64,000 nt of DNA, taken from positions 558,001-622,000 of the forward strand of contig JALRME010000006.1 in NCBI GenBank assembly GCA_026120035.1, given 5' to 3'. The notes beneath the pieces are model-generated. The model had not been told where the DNA came from. It was given only the letters and a program-made list of their open reading frames with translations, and did no database searches. Below, in pieces: positions 23,692 through 35,935 of this stretch; position 1 is the first letter of the stretch; each line of letters begins with the position of its first letter. The stretch comes from Coleophoma eucalyptorum (lineage: Eukaryota > Ascomycota > Leotiomycetes > Helotiales > Dermateaceae). Both the position numbers and the translations under genes were made by a program.

Positions 23692-24247
23692 CTAATCACT
23701 TGATGCACATCCCCTGCATCCACAGCTTACGCACTCAATAGCATGATCTTCCTTCATCTGTGCTTTAGGAACTCGGCATATGCATGTTGAGTTGAAGTTT
23801 GTCTCCTTGGTTTGTACGCATCGCAGGCAGCATAGCTGGATCAAGTCAGTAACCAGGTTTCTACACATACACACACAAAGAGAGGGGGGGAGAGAGCACG
23901 CGAGAGAGAGCCCAAGGCTTTGAGAAAAAAGAGAAATAACACACCTTCTCATATCCGGTCTTCTTCCACTTCGCGATCAACATAGCATCCGCATAACCAT
24001 TCTTCAGTAGCCACTCATACAGCTGCTTGCTAATGGCCTCCTTCTCGTAATACAGCTCATACACATAGCGACTCCGTTGATGGCTGATTTGAAAGATAGG
24101 CCAATGTACTTGATGTCGCGGTACGTTGGTGCTCGGCGCATTCTCTGCGTCCTTCATCTTGTTCGAGAATATGAGTAAGTCGTCTTCGATGTCTGTGAAG
24201 CCTGCCGGTGGCGCTTTGCGCTTCGAGGCATGACGGATTGCTGGCAT
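23692..24247 (-). CDS. BUD31: BUD31 (G10 protein), spliceosome component
   Basis: Two exons, 24247-23945 and 23835-23692, split in phase 0 by a 109-nt intron whose middle is a pure pyrimidine tract on the coding strand; 148 aa, the usual length. Marks include [52 protein letters not shown], and the C-terminal Cys cluster CICRVP...[14 protein letters not shown], which binds zinc. Bud31 belongs to the Prp19-associated complex and helps activation of the spliceosome. An upstream in-frame ATG at 24445 is rejected because family proteins begin close to this Met. The NDUFA6 gene is divergent, 276 bp away. Confidence 0.96.
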
Positions 24248-24523
24248 GGTCGCTGGTATTTGATTATTTGCTGTGGGTATTATCGTTTGAGTGTATGATA
24301 AAGTCTTTGTGTTTGTTGAATTCTGTAGTCGGTTGTGTCGCGTGAACTTTGTGATGGTAGTATCAAGAGATCGAGATGCTGTCGCGGGGCAGCAGGAGCT
24401 ATAAAATTCCATCCTCAGCCTTGCGATACCAATGCACGTGATCAAACCTTAACTCGAGCTCTCCAACGACCTCACTTCAATCGCCTGGGGAATTCTGCAT
24501 TAGCAAGACAACGACTTGTCACC
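24248..24523. promoter_or_regulatory. Divergent promoter BUD31 / NDUFA6
   Basis: 276 bp between outward-facing starts. An upstream-open minus frame enters it but shows no conserved sequence. Confidence 0.5.
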
Positions 24524-25324
24524 ATGGTTATTAACCCTACCTACCTCGCGCAGCGGACGCGCCAATGTAAGTATCTCTTGCAAGTCTACACACAAATACT
24601 GATTTAATCTCTCTAGCTGTCAATTGGGCCGATGCGCACAGAAGAGTCTTGAAGAGCTACCGGGAATGGCTCCGCTCAGTACGATCACCTACCTCCAGCA
24701 TACTCGAAGATCCAGAGGACTTGAACAGTCTTAGATGACGCAGGCAATTGGCTAATATGTGGTGTTTGCAATGTGTAGGCTCCTGAGATCCGAGAGATGT
24801 ACTCCCTCGGTATGCCAGTCTCGGCATTGAGGACGAAGATGCGGCAAGAGTTTGAGCGGCATCGCTACGTAAAGGATACGAAGGTCGTCGATATGTTACT
24901 GTTTCAAAGTCATGCGGAATTTCAGGTTCGTGGAAGCTTCATTTCTCTGTGACGTTGGTCTTGGAAATTGGTGCGCTGTGGTTGGTCGGATTGTAAGAGG
25001 ACGCTTGCGTCTTGAGATCTGGCCCTAGGAAACAGGATTTGATATCAGTGTTCCTCTTATGGCGGTGTTTATGTCGAGAAGAATCGGGGCATAGTGTTCC
25101 AAGATTGGGAGAGATGCTTCAATTATACACGTGCTGATCGAGACGCTTATAGGAAACATTGAACTACTGGAAACAACTGCCACACGTTCTCAAGTATTTC
25201 CGCGCAGACGAGGATCCCACATCACACAGACCAAAAACCTTTATTTCAGGATTCCTGGAGGTACGTCTTTCTGTATACCTCATTTATGATACCAAGCTAA
25301 CGTATATCCTAGGGACGCAATTGA
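24524..25324 (+). CDS. NDUFA6: Complex I LYR subunit NDUFA6 (B14)
   Basis: Five exons: 24524-24566, 24617-24678, 24779-24925, 25153-25260 and 25313-25324; introns of 50, 100, 227 and 52 nt; 123 aa, close to the usual 120-130. The LYR-type motif is RRVLKSYREWLRSAPE. It is followed by LRTKMRQEFERHRYVKDTKVVDMLLFQSHAEFQETLNYWKQ as in B14 subunits, here written only to place the match. The subunit sits on the peripheral arm of NADH:ubiquinone oxidoreductase and binds the acyl-carrier protein. The last exon codes only GRN and stop. The 227-nt third intron is the longest intron in the window. Confidence 0.93.
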
Positions 25325-25476
25325 GAGCTCGCGAATGTCTTCTTTCCTAGCCTGTACATATCCCAAATGAAACCATGCACTCAAATCCTTTTTCTTTAAA
25401 ACTCCTGTCAGGATCCTCTGAAACGCCTTTCCCAATGCAAGTGCAAAATCGCGTGATGAATCTAAATCCCCTCTCT

Positions 25477-26194
25477 TCATGCTTCTGGTTGATCTGCCTT
25501 CCCAGCCTCCGAGTTCATGTACCCATCCCTTGCTATCTGGAATTTACCAGCAACAACATCACAAAGGTCCACCAAGTCATCCAATCCTTTGGCAAGCGCA
25601 TCTTTTGCCGTACCCTCTGTACCCATGGTTAGCAAACACTTTTCGTAGCTCCATTTACCACAAAAGACTAACCGTATGTTTGAATACGAATGTTCATAAG
25701 AGCTTCAGAAGGGTGAGGAATTGAGTAACCACAAAATTCAACATTGGGACTGAGATTAAATAATTAGCAGACGTTCCAGATGCCATAAAGAACAATAAAT
25801 AACCGACTTCTTCATGATGATATATCGCAGAGCATTTCCAAGCGTGTGATCCTCTTGCTTGAGCTGGAAACTCGCAGCTTGTTCCGTACCACCGGGCAAC
25901 TATGAAGTCATCTTCGTTAGCCCAAATATCTCTTCTTCCCCGCCTATTCCCCCTCCAAAGATCTTTTCTCCAGCCCACAGAAACTCCCACGGGAATGTAG
26001 AGAGGAAAACATACCACAGTTATCCGCTGCTCAATTATGTCTTCATCCTCAGGCGGTGCCTGGTCCTCGCCTGCTACTTCCTCTCCATCCTCATCCTCAT
26101 GTTCCTGCGTTGCAACCGGCGCATCGTCCATCGTGATATCTTCTTCCTGGGAAGCCGCCGCCTTGGCGGATTTCTTGGTCTTTGCTGGTGCCAT
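25477..26194 (-). CDS. RPC19: RPC19 (AC19), shared subunit of RNA polymerases I and III
   Basis: Four exons: 26194-26015, 25899-25808, 25749-25673 and 25616-25477; introns of 115, 58 and 56 nt; 162 aa. An acidic N-terminal tail of about 55 residues precedes the RPB11-like fold: [20 protein letters not shown], then [13 protein letters not shown] and [18 protein letters not shown]19 pairs with AC40 in the alpha-like assembly platform of Pol I and Pol III. It is tail-to-tail with NDUFA6, with 152 bp between stop codons. Start and stop agree in all phases. Confidence 0.95.
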
Positions 26195-29100
26195 ATTAAA
26201 TTTCAGTTTCTGGTGGTTTAGCTATAGTATGAGGCGTTACTGGTTGAAACAGTCCTGAAGTCCTTGGTGGAGAAAGACTTATTCAAAAAATTAATTGATA
26301 CTTCCGCAAGGCTGAAGGTTGAAGATTTAATTTTGAGCGCTTAGTCATCCGGTGATGAGATGTTCTCAGCCCTGTCACATGATTCAAGTTTTGGACATGC
26401 GGCCGCGTCCAAGCCGATGATCAATCAGCAAGAAACTCGGCATAATCCCTAAATCACCTCCCTCTCCTTAATAGGCTCGGCGATGGTTGCGGTGACAGCT
26501 ACGGTTACAGTTATAAACGTATCGGCATACTCTCATCCAAAATCTAGGATGCAACCCAAACCCACGAAGCCAGAGCAGGAGAAAGTTCAGAGCCTCCCGC
26601 AAAGCAACATGAAGAACCACAGAAACTTGTTTCAAGGCAAGACATTATCTTACTTGCTTTACATTTCTAATTGTGAGGTGGAAGCAAAGGTGTCTCGAAA
26701 GGCAGTCTTCACTATGCTGCGCGTTTGTTTCTGTTAACCTATGCAAAATAGATTGGACGTGTATGCCCTCTGTTATGCTATGGCTAAGTACTATTATTCT
26801 CCGGTGGCTCCACAGCTGCAAAAGTCATACGGAAAGTGAAAGTTCATCTCATGTCGCACTCGATCATCTATCGACTACGATCTTCTTAAGACTTGTCATC
26901 TGATCGTCAAGCGTCATCCTCCCCTCCTGCCATCTATATTAATCTATCTAATAACTAACGGTCCTGTATCTTAACAAAACCATCAATACTTCTCTCCTTT
27001 TTCGCATCTGATGGTTCATATATGCATGCACATATATGCTCAATAAGTCTTTAGTCGCAGATCAAGGGGAGAGTTCAATAGTTCGGGATGTCCCCTTTCT
27101 ATTTGTAGAAGTGATTGCGTCTATCCCGTGTCCCGATATGCCATCAGCCTTATGAGAAAGGGGACAGCCAAGGGAAAAGGAGGCAGGTATTGTCGAGGGC
27201 TCCTATCATAACTCGCAATGTGTGCTGCTGGTGGGTGTTGTGATGGGGCGTCTGATCAAATCATTGATTCGTCCCCACTGCGTCGTCCTCACAAGCTCAA
27301 CGCGCACATATCAGCCCAGCCTTGAAGCCTCTGAAAAATAACCAGTAGAAGTCAGGAGAGGGACCCGAGGAACGGGATCCAAAGAAACTATCGAAATAAG
27401 GATTTTCCCATCCCTCCTAGCCATACATCATCCATCCATCATATCAGAACTCCTGTCATCATCTTAAGGACGTCATAAATAAGACACCCTGTGCAATTCC
27501 TTCTCTGATCTTTCCGCATCTGGCGAATTTACGGTACGGGATTGGATGTGTGGTAGATCTTTCGTGGATGTTAAAGAGGAGATGAAGGTTTGGGTGATAT
27601 GTTCCCGCGCGGCTAATTTTCGAGATTCTAACGGGATACGAGGAGGATCAATTTGTGGGATGAAATGGAAGCGATCGCTGAATGGGAAGGATTAATGAAG
27701 GATTAATGCAATTCATTATGCTACGCCAAGCATGTTGTGTCGGGAACCTGGAATAAACATTATTATTATTCAAGATCCAAGGACTTCAATATTTTGATTA
27801 CTAGCCATGCCGTTTGATGCTCAAGTTATGGCAGGGTGCATTAGGTAGTTCCTGTCATTAATCACCTTCGGGGGATTTTCGTGCTATAGAAACAGGCACT
27901 AAGTGGCGCAGGATGTTTCCTGTGCTTGTAGTTTCTATTCTTTCCTTCGCGAGCTAGGAAATTGCGTGTTTCTGTTTCTAATTGTGGCAGCAAGCTGAGG
28001 AGGCCCAAAGAAAGAAAGGAGAGACACAGTATGCGATGATAGTTTTCAAAGCTTCGACCACGTATAGTAGACATAACTCTTTGTCGATTCTGCCTCGCTA
28101 GTCAACGATGAAGCAACACAAGCAGGGACCAACTTGAGACCGAGGACTGAGGACGAATTTCATCGTCAGATAGATCACCACAAGATCTGCGAGGATAGGA
28201 GAGGGGGTTTCGACTCTCGGTACCAGAAATGGACAAAGTACATGGGTGCTTGCTTGGTACTATGCCGAGGATTTTTATTAGAAACTATAACTCTTCTCAA
28301 TCTGTTTGCCCGACTATGACTCTTTCCGTGATTGACGATGAGTTTAGGATGTGGAAATTTTTGCTCCTCACGTTATTGATTTGGTGTTATGAGGTGATGG
28401 TGAGGGGAATGCGGCTTAGCTTAGGCTTCATGTTTCGTGCGAAGGCGGGCTCTCATATTGATTGGATAGGCCTGCTCCTCCTCAAACAAGCTTGTCGCAT
28501 GGCTTGTAGACGTGAGGAAAGAGGAGATGGAGACGAGATAAGGTCGCAACATGGGTATGTATTTCAGAAGCAGGGAAGTATTAATACAGTATCACGATAG
28601 CAAAGTGTGGAGAGCGTTCGCTCCTGCTCTCTCAATGTGGTAATATGTTGATGTCCTTTAATCTTGTGAGATGGCGAAGATGTCGTGTCCATAACGAGGC
28701 TGAGAATTAATGTAGATCGCAGTTCATCTGGTATTCCTGTGCTTGCCACTGCACTCTATGTGTTTGGTGCTCCACCTCTGATATGATGTCGTGCCAGTAT
28801 TGTCCTGTTCAGGACGACCAGGAGGAAGCCAGCGACGGCAACCCAGCCCAAGGGAGTCGGAGAGCAGGGGATGATAACACCCAATCAATTCTACGTTGCG
28901 CTATGAGCACCAAGCTTCGTGTACGAGTAGCTTCAGCTGGGGGGAAATAAAACTGAAAATTCAACGGGCTGAAGAGGTGGCGAGAAATCTGTTGGACCGC
29001 CGCTCTCTTTTTAAAGTTAGGGGAGCATTGGCGCTTTCTGCTGCTGCCAGACGAGGGTATGAAGTCGCTGGAATTGGCCTGACAATCAGGATTTCTGCAA

Positions 29101-30770
29101 CAACGTTGATCTCGTCCTCATTTCATCCTGAAGCAGAGGCGGAAACAGAAGCAGAAAATCGTGCTCTCGTCTAAGTTAGGGAGCATCCTCCACTGCTTGA
29201 GATATAGTGATGCTAAGATCCGTCGCGTCCTGAATTCGTCCCGCTAGAATGCAGACGGTTGTTATGCCCAGGTACTGGATGTGATCCATGCGTATAGCCC
29301 AACCCGTCCCGCACCCTGGCGCATGTTATTTGTATAGTACGTAGCTGCTACCGTAACAATGAGATCAACAAATTCCGACCGCTGTGTCCACCACTGCTAC
29401 AGCTGATGCTGATGCTATCGTTTTACAGCAGCTGGTAGGTGGAGTCAAGAAGCAGGACCAACGAAGATGCTGAGGAGGCAAAAAGCAGAACTCGTGTTGC
29501 GGCGCCCGCGTGTCTAAGTCCAACCAGAGGCTCACGACCCCCAAACCAACTGGTGGAGCCTGATTGTCAGGAACCCCCCCGCTAAGGCTGATGAGATGAC
29601 AGGCTCCAAAGTACTGTATCAAATGCCAGCTGGGAAACAGCCTTCCAATCAGTGTGAATCAAGCACTGTAAATTCCTATCGATGGCAATAGTCTTTGGCA
29701 GTCCTCGTACTCGTGGTGCGCAAGGCAACACATCAGCTCCGAGACTGAGGGCGAGAGTTTGTTTTTCGCGATTAGAGTTAGTGGCAGCAAAAAACAAACC
29801 TATTGTTTCCGTCCGGTGTGCAGCGCAGTGCAGTGCAGTCAGTAGTGCGAGCCACCGCCTCGGTCGGAGCTGGCCAAGTTCAGAAACTGCCGTCGCTGCT
29901 GCGATCGTGATGGTGGTCACCATCACAGTGGGCAGTCTTGGGGGTTGTATGATGTTGAATATCGCAGCCATCCTTACTCTTATGACAGCTGTGGCTCATC
30001 CCAAAGCGGAAGACGTCTCCTTCGCACAGCCATAGAAGAGGCATGATATTCATGAGATATATTGGAATGGTTATTCGCAGAGATTTGGTCTTCATAAAAC
30101 CATGGGTGTCGCAAGGTATGATTGGGTGGCCGGCGAGCACAAGCACGCAGTGACAATTTTCCCTGTGGTAAGAAAGTGAGAGGGCCGCCCCCCTGTCATG
30201 GGGCTAGGAGAGTCGCGGTGTCGCATGTACTTAGTGATAGACACCATGGTGTTTCAGATGGGAAGCCGAACTCCACTCGCCATTCAATTCCCAAGAAACC
30301 CAACTCCCAAAGAATCATCGCTCTCACTTATAAACTGCCAGGCGCTCCTACCTCTCCACTCCCTCACCCCTCTCTTCTCGAGATCCTGTCTTGCCTTGCC
30401 TTGCCTCGTCTTCTCTCCTTGCTGTCCTGTCCAGCCCAGTCCAGTCCAGTTCAGTTCACGACCCGCCCAGGCGCCCTGATCCTCGACAAGACAGTCCTGC
30501 AACCGCGTCGCTCCATATTATTATCCAGCCCGAACCAGTTCCATCTGATCCGCTGGCACAGTCTCTCGTTAACCAGAAGGGAATATCTACAACACGACGA
30601 AAATATTCACACATCGCCGAAGTAGCAGAGCTGAGTAGAGCAGAGCCGATTGCAAGAGCAGGAATTCCAACACGCTATTTCAGAAAGTCTTCGCGAAGCA
30701 CTCCTGAGCTTAAATTAAGCCTACCCGCCATTAACCTTCTACCACCGTCAAGTTACAACCCTCGCTCATC
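26195..30770. other. 4.6-kb stretch without recognisable gene; likely upstream region of the next gene
   Basis: No frame here shows a motif I recognise; the longest are under 170 codons and lack splice-supported extension. From about 30300 the + strand turns pyrimidine-rich, like a fungal 5' leader. It may hold a long promoter or non-coding transcripts. Confidence 0.5.
30329..30334 (+). promoter_or_regulatory. TATA-like box upstream of the 30771 gene
   Basis: TATAAA at this point is followed by a C/T-rich leader of about 430 bp before the start codon. This is position and sequence only; there is no transcript evidence. Confidence 0.4.
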
Positions 30771-32129
30771 ATGAGTGCTGCCATAGCAATGGCTCCCTCG
30801 CCTGCTCCTCACGACAGGCCATCATATATCGATATTGCTCCTTCCGCCCCCGCTACATCGTCGCATTCTCCTCCGGCTCAGCGCATACCTTCTGTCTCGG
30901 TGACTCCGAATGTCACTGCGCAACGAACCGGCAGTGGAAGCCCAAAGACGACACCACCAGCCGCGAAAGGCTCTCCAAATCTGTAGGTTTTTCTGTCGCA
31001 AGCTAGTTCTACAATCGCTAACATGGCTGGGTTCAGCTCAAGGGGTGGTGCTCCTAAGATTATCGTGAAGAAGGAACCTTCTTCGCCAGAACTCCCAGCC
31101 TCACGTCACAGACCCCGCAAACTCGATCTCTCCAAGAACACAGCCAGCGCAAACCCAGCTACATCCAGACCTTCAGCTGGCCAATTGACATCACGCGGCG
31201 AGGGAAGTGGCTTAGGCATAATCGACGTAGGACTTGCATGTCTGTCCCCAGGATTTGTCACGCAAGACCCTACAATGAGGGAACAATTACAACGTAGCAT
31301 TTCGGTACGCGAGCAACAAAGACAGCTGATCGAGTCGAGATTACAACAAACCGCAAAGCCTGGTGATGCGCCAATGGAGAGCGCAAAGGAACGCGAGGCA
31401 GGAGGATTGGGTACCAAGACCCCAGGAACTTCACGAAGGAAGGCTCCTCCAGGATTGAGCATCGTAGCACCGTCACACGAACAGTTTGCCCACGAGAGAG
31501 TCATTCAATCAGCCCCTCTCAACCAGAGCTTCACAGGGAGGCACCAACCCCACCCCTTGACACGCCACGTAGCAAATCAGAACTCAAACCTGTCCAGTAC
31601 TTCACACATTCATCACATACCTGCTACGCAGACGAGCAACAGACTTCCCCCCATCTCGGACGTTTTCGCTACAGAAGGCCTCGGTGCCCATCGTGGTTTC
31701 CCCAACGCCTCTGCCTCTAATTCATCTCACTCAAATTCTCGCCCTACATTCCCATCTCCAAGCCAGCAACCTCACACTGCTAGACCACGTGAATATCGGT
31801 CAGCAGAGGAAGCTCAAGCAGAATTGTCTGGAGGACGACCAGAATTACTTCCTAAGATCGTTCACTACGGTGGTCATCAACCACCTACTCCACCAAGCCC
31901 ATTGACCGGCAACGCAATGAGACAGTCCGATACCAACCGAAGTGGAAGTGGACGAAGGAGAGCGAGAGCAGAGTATGAGGAAGGTGCCAGTCCCCCATTA
32001 GGTCATGGACCAAGTGCTCAAAGACGCGGCCCATTCGGAGAAGGTCGAGACAGTCCTCGAAGTCAACAAGCCAAGAAAGACGAGTTCATCAGTCTCTGTG
32101 CACGTGCATGGGATCTATTCCACTCATAA
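30771..32129 (+). CDS. Disordered Ser/Pro-rich protein of unknown function
   Basis: Two exons, 30771-30982 and 31037-32129, with a 54-nt intron that contains CGCTAAC and ends TTCAG; 434 aa. I do not recognise a named family. Almost the whole chain is Ser, Pro, Gln and Arg-rich. Short segments look conserved: GGAPKIIVKKEPSSPE (a possible SUMO or phosphorylation-type context at KKEP), GLGIIDVGLACLSPGF, REQLQRSISVREQQRQLIESRLQ (a helix), and the C-terminal end KDEFISLCARAWDLFHS, a probable short helix for protein binding. The long upstream region and such composition are common in regulatory proteins, but that is inference. No signal peptide or membrane segment is seen. Confidence 0.7.
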
Positions 32130-33949
32130 TCAATCTTTTTCCAGGCATTTCAGTGTACTAGCTCGGACTATAGACACTATCATTCAACATTGGAGGACAT
32201 AATTGGGATCGCCGATGTGATCATATCACCTTACCCCACAATATTTGCTGGTTGGGCTTGGGCCGGCGTTAATGTGTTTGGGGCGACCTTTTGGGAAAAC
32301 ATGAATATCAAGACTTTTTCGGCGGACATGAAGGCTGGGTGACTGCATTGCAGTGGGAGTGCAGGATTTCTAGTAGCGGACTTCCACACGCAACACTTCT
32401 GCTCTGGGTCCTCTCCTACTGATTCCTACTTTGTATAAGCGCGATGAATGGCGTTAGAGGGAATGGGAACTTGGGGTGTTCAGGGGGGCGTAATGACCAA
32501 ATGGGATCTTCATTTTTGTGCCCTTCGTTTCTTGGGGAGGACGGATGGATTATTTGGACATGTTCACTTCTGTGTATGTGTAATTTAGTTTAGGTTCTGA
32601 GTTAGCAGCTTATCCAAGTGTTCCTCATCTATCTGTCTTGCTATCTATTCTTTCTCGTACCATCGCGTCCTTTCAGTGAATGAACAGTACCAAACATTTA
32701 CATCGCCAATATCCTCTAAATCTTCTATTTTCACACTAATCAACTCGAACCTCCTTTAATATCCGACCCCGCGACTCTGAACTTTCTCTACCGTAACAGG
32801 AGATGTTTTGGATCAAAATCATCCGTCACACTCCCTCTACTTCAAAAGCATTAAGATTTGCAAAAAGTTTAGAGAGTTTCCCTCTTCTTGTTTCTGATCA
32901 TGCCAAGGTTTCTTGCTTTATTTTGTTCGTTTCTTGTTTCGTTGACGTCAATTCCGGAGCAGATGTCTGACATTTCATGCTTCAATTCTTCGCACATCTC
33001 ATCCGATGATTTCTAGGGCAAGGATGGGGGCCGCTTCGGGTGAGATATGGCCTGGTAAGGTCGGCGTTTTCTTCTGTTCGTATTTCGGAGATTGCGCGCT
33101 GGTTACTCTTAGTTGGCTGACTAGCTTGGACGCTTGCAGTGCCTTTTTTTCTTTTGGTCGTGTGTCTGGTTCGTGGATATACTGGTGCATGCGAGATAAA
33201 TTAGGTTGCTGCACGTCGGTTCTTTTGCTTTTCTTTTCTTTTTTTCTTTTTTGAGCTTTTAGTTTTAACGGTTTTTCATTCTGGTGGTTCTTTACGGGGT
33301 CTGAGTCTTGGGTGGTTCTCTTTGTCTTGTGTTCTTGGGTGGGGTTTGGCGAGGTTGAAGTAGTGTTTACATCGCTGTGCTGTATTCTCATGTGTAAGAC
33401 GAGATTATTGGCAATGATTTCTGGCTGTTGGCTAGATTATTAGGGAGCAGTATGTGAATGTTACGGTATAGAGTATGTCCAAATGTGATAGATGAGATGA
33501 AATTGGGTTGTGGCTTTAATTAGTCGTTGCGAAGAAAGATTAGTCTTTAATACGCAATGGCTCTTTTCTAAAGTTAGGCATCTATCTAGCTTGCTTGCTT
33601 GTGTTTTGACAATCTAATCAAACACCGAACCCAACATACTCAGTTTTGGACCAACTTAGTTCATTTCCTTCCAATTTCGTGGGCCTCGGATCAAGCTAAG
33701 TTGGACTACATAGCCAACGACGTGGCATACCACACATCGGCGTTTCCTATATCCCCTAGCCAAATGTCTTTGTATCAAGATGCCTATAACGTAAAAACAG
33801 CATATATATGACAATAAAGGAGAAACAAAATAATTAAATACAGAGCGGTGGGTTTTCCACCTAGGTAATCACGTAAGTCTGTCAACAGAATTCACCATCA
33901 TGAGGCTCGCTCAATAAGTTTAGTACCGCTACCTGTATGCATCAGCAGC
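32130..33949. other. 1.8-kb convergent intergenic region, T-rich tracts
   Basis: No supported gene. The + strand around 33140-33350 is T/C-rich and opens a Lys-rich minus-strand frame of 130 codons that looks like low-complexity by-product. Confidence 0.5.
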
Positions 33950-35935
33950 CTAGACCACCACGACAGCTTCATCTCCTTCCTTTTCACTGGAAGGTGTTGA
34001 AGTTCCACTACATGAGGTAGTGCTTGTGAGACTTGTTATGGTTTCAGATCCCTCTTTCTTCACAGTCTTCTCGCTCTCTTCTTTCTCTTTTTGGGCTTTC
34101 TCTTGTTCAGCTTTCTCTCTCTCTTCTTTCTCTTTTTTCTCCTTCTCAGCCTGCTTCAAGTTCTCTGCTCTCTTTTTGACTACCCACGCTGCGGCATTAG
34201 AAAGTGATTGATCAGCCGTTCTCTTATACTTGAGCAGATAGCCTTGGATCTCAGCAGGGCTGAATTCTCCACTAGGAATGATCTTAGCAAATGCCTCGCC
34301 CAATGCAGCAATGCGAGCTTCTTCAGCTGCTGCTTTGCGTTCTTCCTCTTCGGCTACTGCTTTGGCTCGAAGTGCTCTTTGAGCAGCGTCCGACTTCCCT
34401 GATAGAAGGCTAGCGCTTTCAACAGAATTTGCCTTCTTGGATGCTGGATAGTCCCCTTCGAGTGTGGCATAGATGCCTCGAAAGATGGTACAAATCATAG
34501 CTGTATCAGCAAGACTGAATGGCACTCTCATGTCTACCCTTCCTGGTCTGATAAGTGCTTCATCGAGCTTGTTGATGTGGTTGGTTGTCATGATGAGGAT
34601 GCGGCCTTCCTGGCTAGCTACGCCATCAAGAACATTGAGAAGTGCCGAAAGAGAAATCCGACCACCAGACGAATTTGCTGTTGGCACACCTGGCGTGGCC
34701 CCTGCAGGAATGGTAGTGGGTTGCGCCGCTGCTGCTACATCAACAACCTCTGGTTTTTCTCGTGTGTGCGTCAATCCCGCCGTGTCGATATCCTCGAGAA
34801 GGACTACGCAGGCTTTGGGCAATTCGGAGAAAAGAGTGCTTAAATTTTCTTCATTCATGGCGACTGAGTTAAGACTGACAATATAGATTTTCAAATCGAA
34901 GTAGCCAGCGATTGCGAAACTCAAACTGCTCTTACCGGTCCCAGGCGGGCCATAAAGCAGGTATCCTCGTCTGTAGGGAATACCTCTATTGGAATACCAA
35001 CGACGAGTGTGAGGATGAAGGTAGTCCCTCATATCTTCTAAAAGAGATTTTTTGATAGTCTCGTCAAGGACGACGGTAGAGAAAGGTCGAGAAACTCGAG
35101 ACATACATCTTAACCAGGTCGGCTCGGTTGTTCCGGGCTTATATGCTCCTCGGTAAATGAGTGTTTTGTTTTCGTCTTGTTTTGTAAAGGACGTTTGGCA
35201 CTCATTCAACAATTCCTTCAATGTAGTAGGATCTCTGCCAAAGGTTGATAGTGCAACTTCTTCTCGTTCGGATAGTGAAGCAAAGGACCTGGATCGTTTT
35301 TCGTATCGCTTGAACATGACTAGACGACCCTTGAACCAGAAGTAGTGGGTTCCGAAGGATGGGGTGTAGTTTAGTTTTTTGGGAGGCTTCTTCTTGGGTT
35401 TTGCAAGCAGGTCCAAACCTCCTTCATTTGTATCTTCCTCGTCTTCCTCATCCTCCTCCTTGTTACGTGATGCCCAGAATACGTACCAGCTGCGACTACT
35501 CAAATTGACATTGACGACAAACCGACGAGAGCGTTGGGCAAAGCCTTGCTTCGAGACCCAGGCCATGACCATATTGTACATTTCATCATCAACTCGAATA
35601 TCGGCCGTAGACATAAAATAAGACTCCAATAGCTCCCAGACATAACTGTTGAAGTATGTCAAAGCTAAGGTCAGCCCGGCAATTACGAGAATCAAGGGAA
35701 TGTATAAAGTGAGGTCGATTTTGGTGTACGTGTAGAGGGCCGTCGAGAGAAGAGAGAAGCCGGGGAACAGCGCATCCAACAGTGCAGATTGTGGGCTAAA
35801 TGGTGAGGATGAATCCTCCGCCACGGTCGTTGCATTCATGCTTGGCGAACAACTCCTCAGAGTCGTGAAAATCCAAAAAGAAGAAACCACAACAGTCTCT
35901 GAAGTGGAGGGAAAAGAACGACTGAACGATGGCAC
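33950..35935 (-). CDS. BCS1-like mitochondrial AAA ATPase
   Basis: Single exon; 661 aa from 35935, or 629 aa from the in-frame ATG at 35839, which may be the true start because a TATA-like ATATTTATAT lies just upstream of 35935. A membrane segment lies at about 76-96. It is followed by a BCS1-specific N domain (LLESYFMSTADIRVDDEMYN) and the AAA module: Walker A GPPGTGKS at 329-336, Walker B VVLLEDID at 377-384, and the NHINKLDEALIRPGRVD segment. True Bcs1 inserts the Rieske protein into complex III. This protein is longer, with an acidic insert near 160-170 and a Lys/Glu-rich coiled tail of about 100 residues, so it is probably one of the fungal BCS1-like paralogues rather than Bcs1 itself. 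Confidence 0.85.
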   Translation of the reverse strand: MPSFSRSFPSTSETVVVSSFWIFTTLRSCSPSMNATTVAEDSSSPFSPQSALLDALFPGFSLLSTALYTYTKIDLTLYIPLILVIAGLTLALTYFNSYVWELLESYFMSTADIRVDDEMYNMVMAWVSKQGFAQRSRRFVVNVNLSSRSWYVFWASRNKEEDEEDEEDTNEGGLDLLAKPKKKPPKKLNYTPSFGTHYFWFKGRLVMFKRYEKRSRSFASLSEREEVALSTFGRDPTTLKELLNECQTSFTKQDENKTLIYRGAYKPGTTEPTWLRCMSRVSRPFSTVVLDETIKKSLLEDMRDYLHPHTRRWYSNRGIPYRRGYLLYGPPGTGKSSLSFAIAGYFDLKIYIVSLNSVAMNEENLSTLFSELPKACVVLLEDIDTAGLTHTREKPEVVDVAAAAQPTTIPAGATPGVPTANSSGGRISLSALLNVLDGVASQEGRILIMTTNHINKLDEALIRPGRVDMRVPFSLADTAMICTIFRGIYATLEGDYPASKKANSVESASLLSGKSDAAQRALRAKAVAEEEERKAAAEEARIAALGEAFAKIIPSGEFSPAEIQGYLLKYKRTADQSLSNAAAWVVKKRAENLKQAEKEKKEKEEREKAEQEKAQKEKEESEKTVKKEGSETITSLTSTTSCSGTSTPSSEKEGDEAVVVV

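Noticed and set aside
29582..29971. 129-codon minus frame in the long gap
   Set aside because: No motif, and the overlapping + frame is equally open.
32999..33391. Lys-rich 130-codon minus frame
   Set aside because: It is the complement of a T/C-rich tract; composition explains the open frame.
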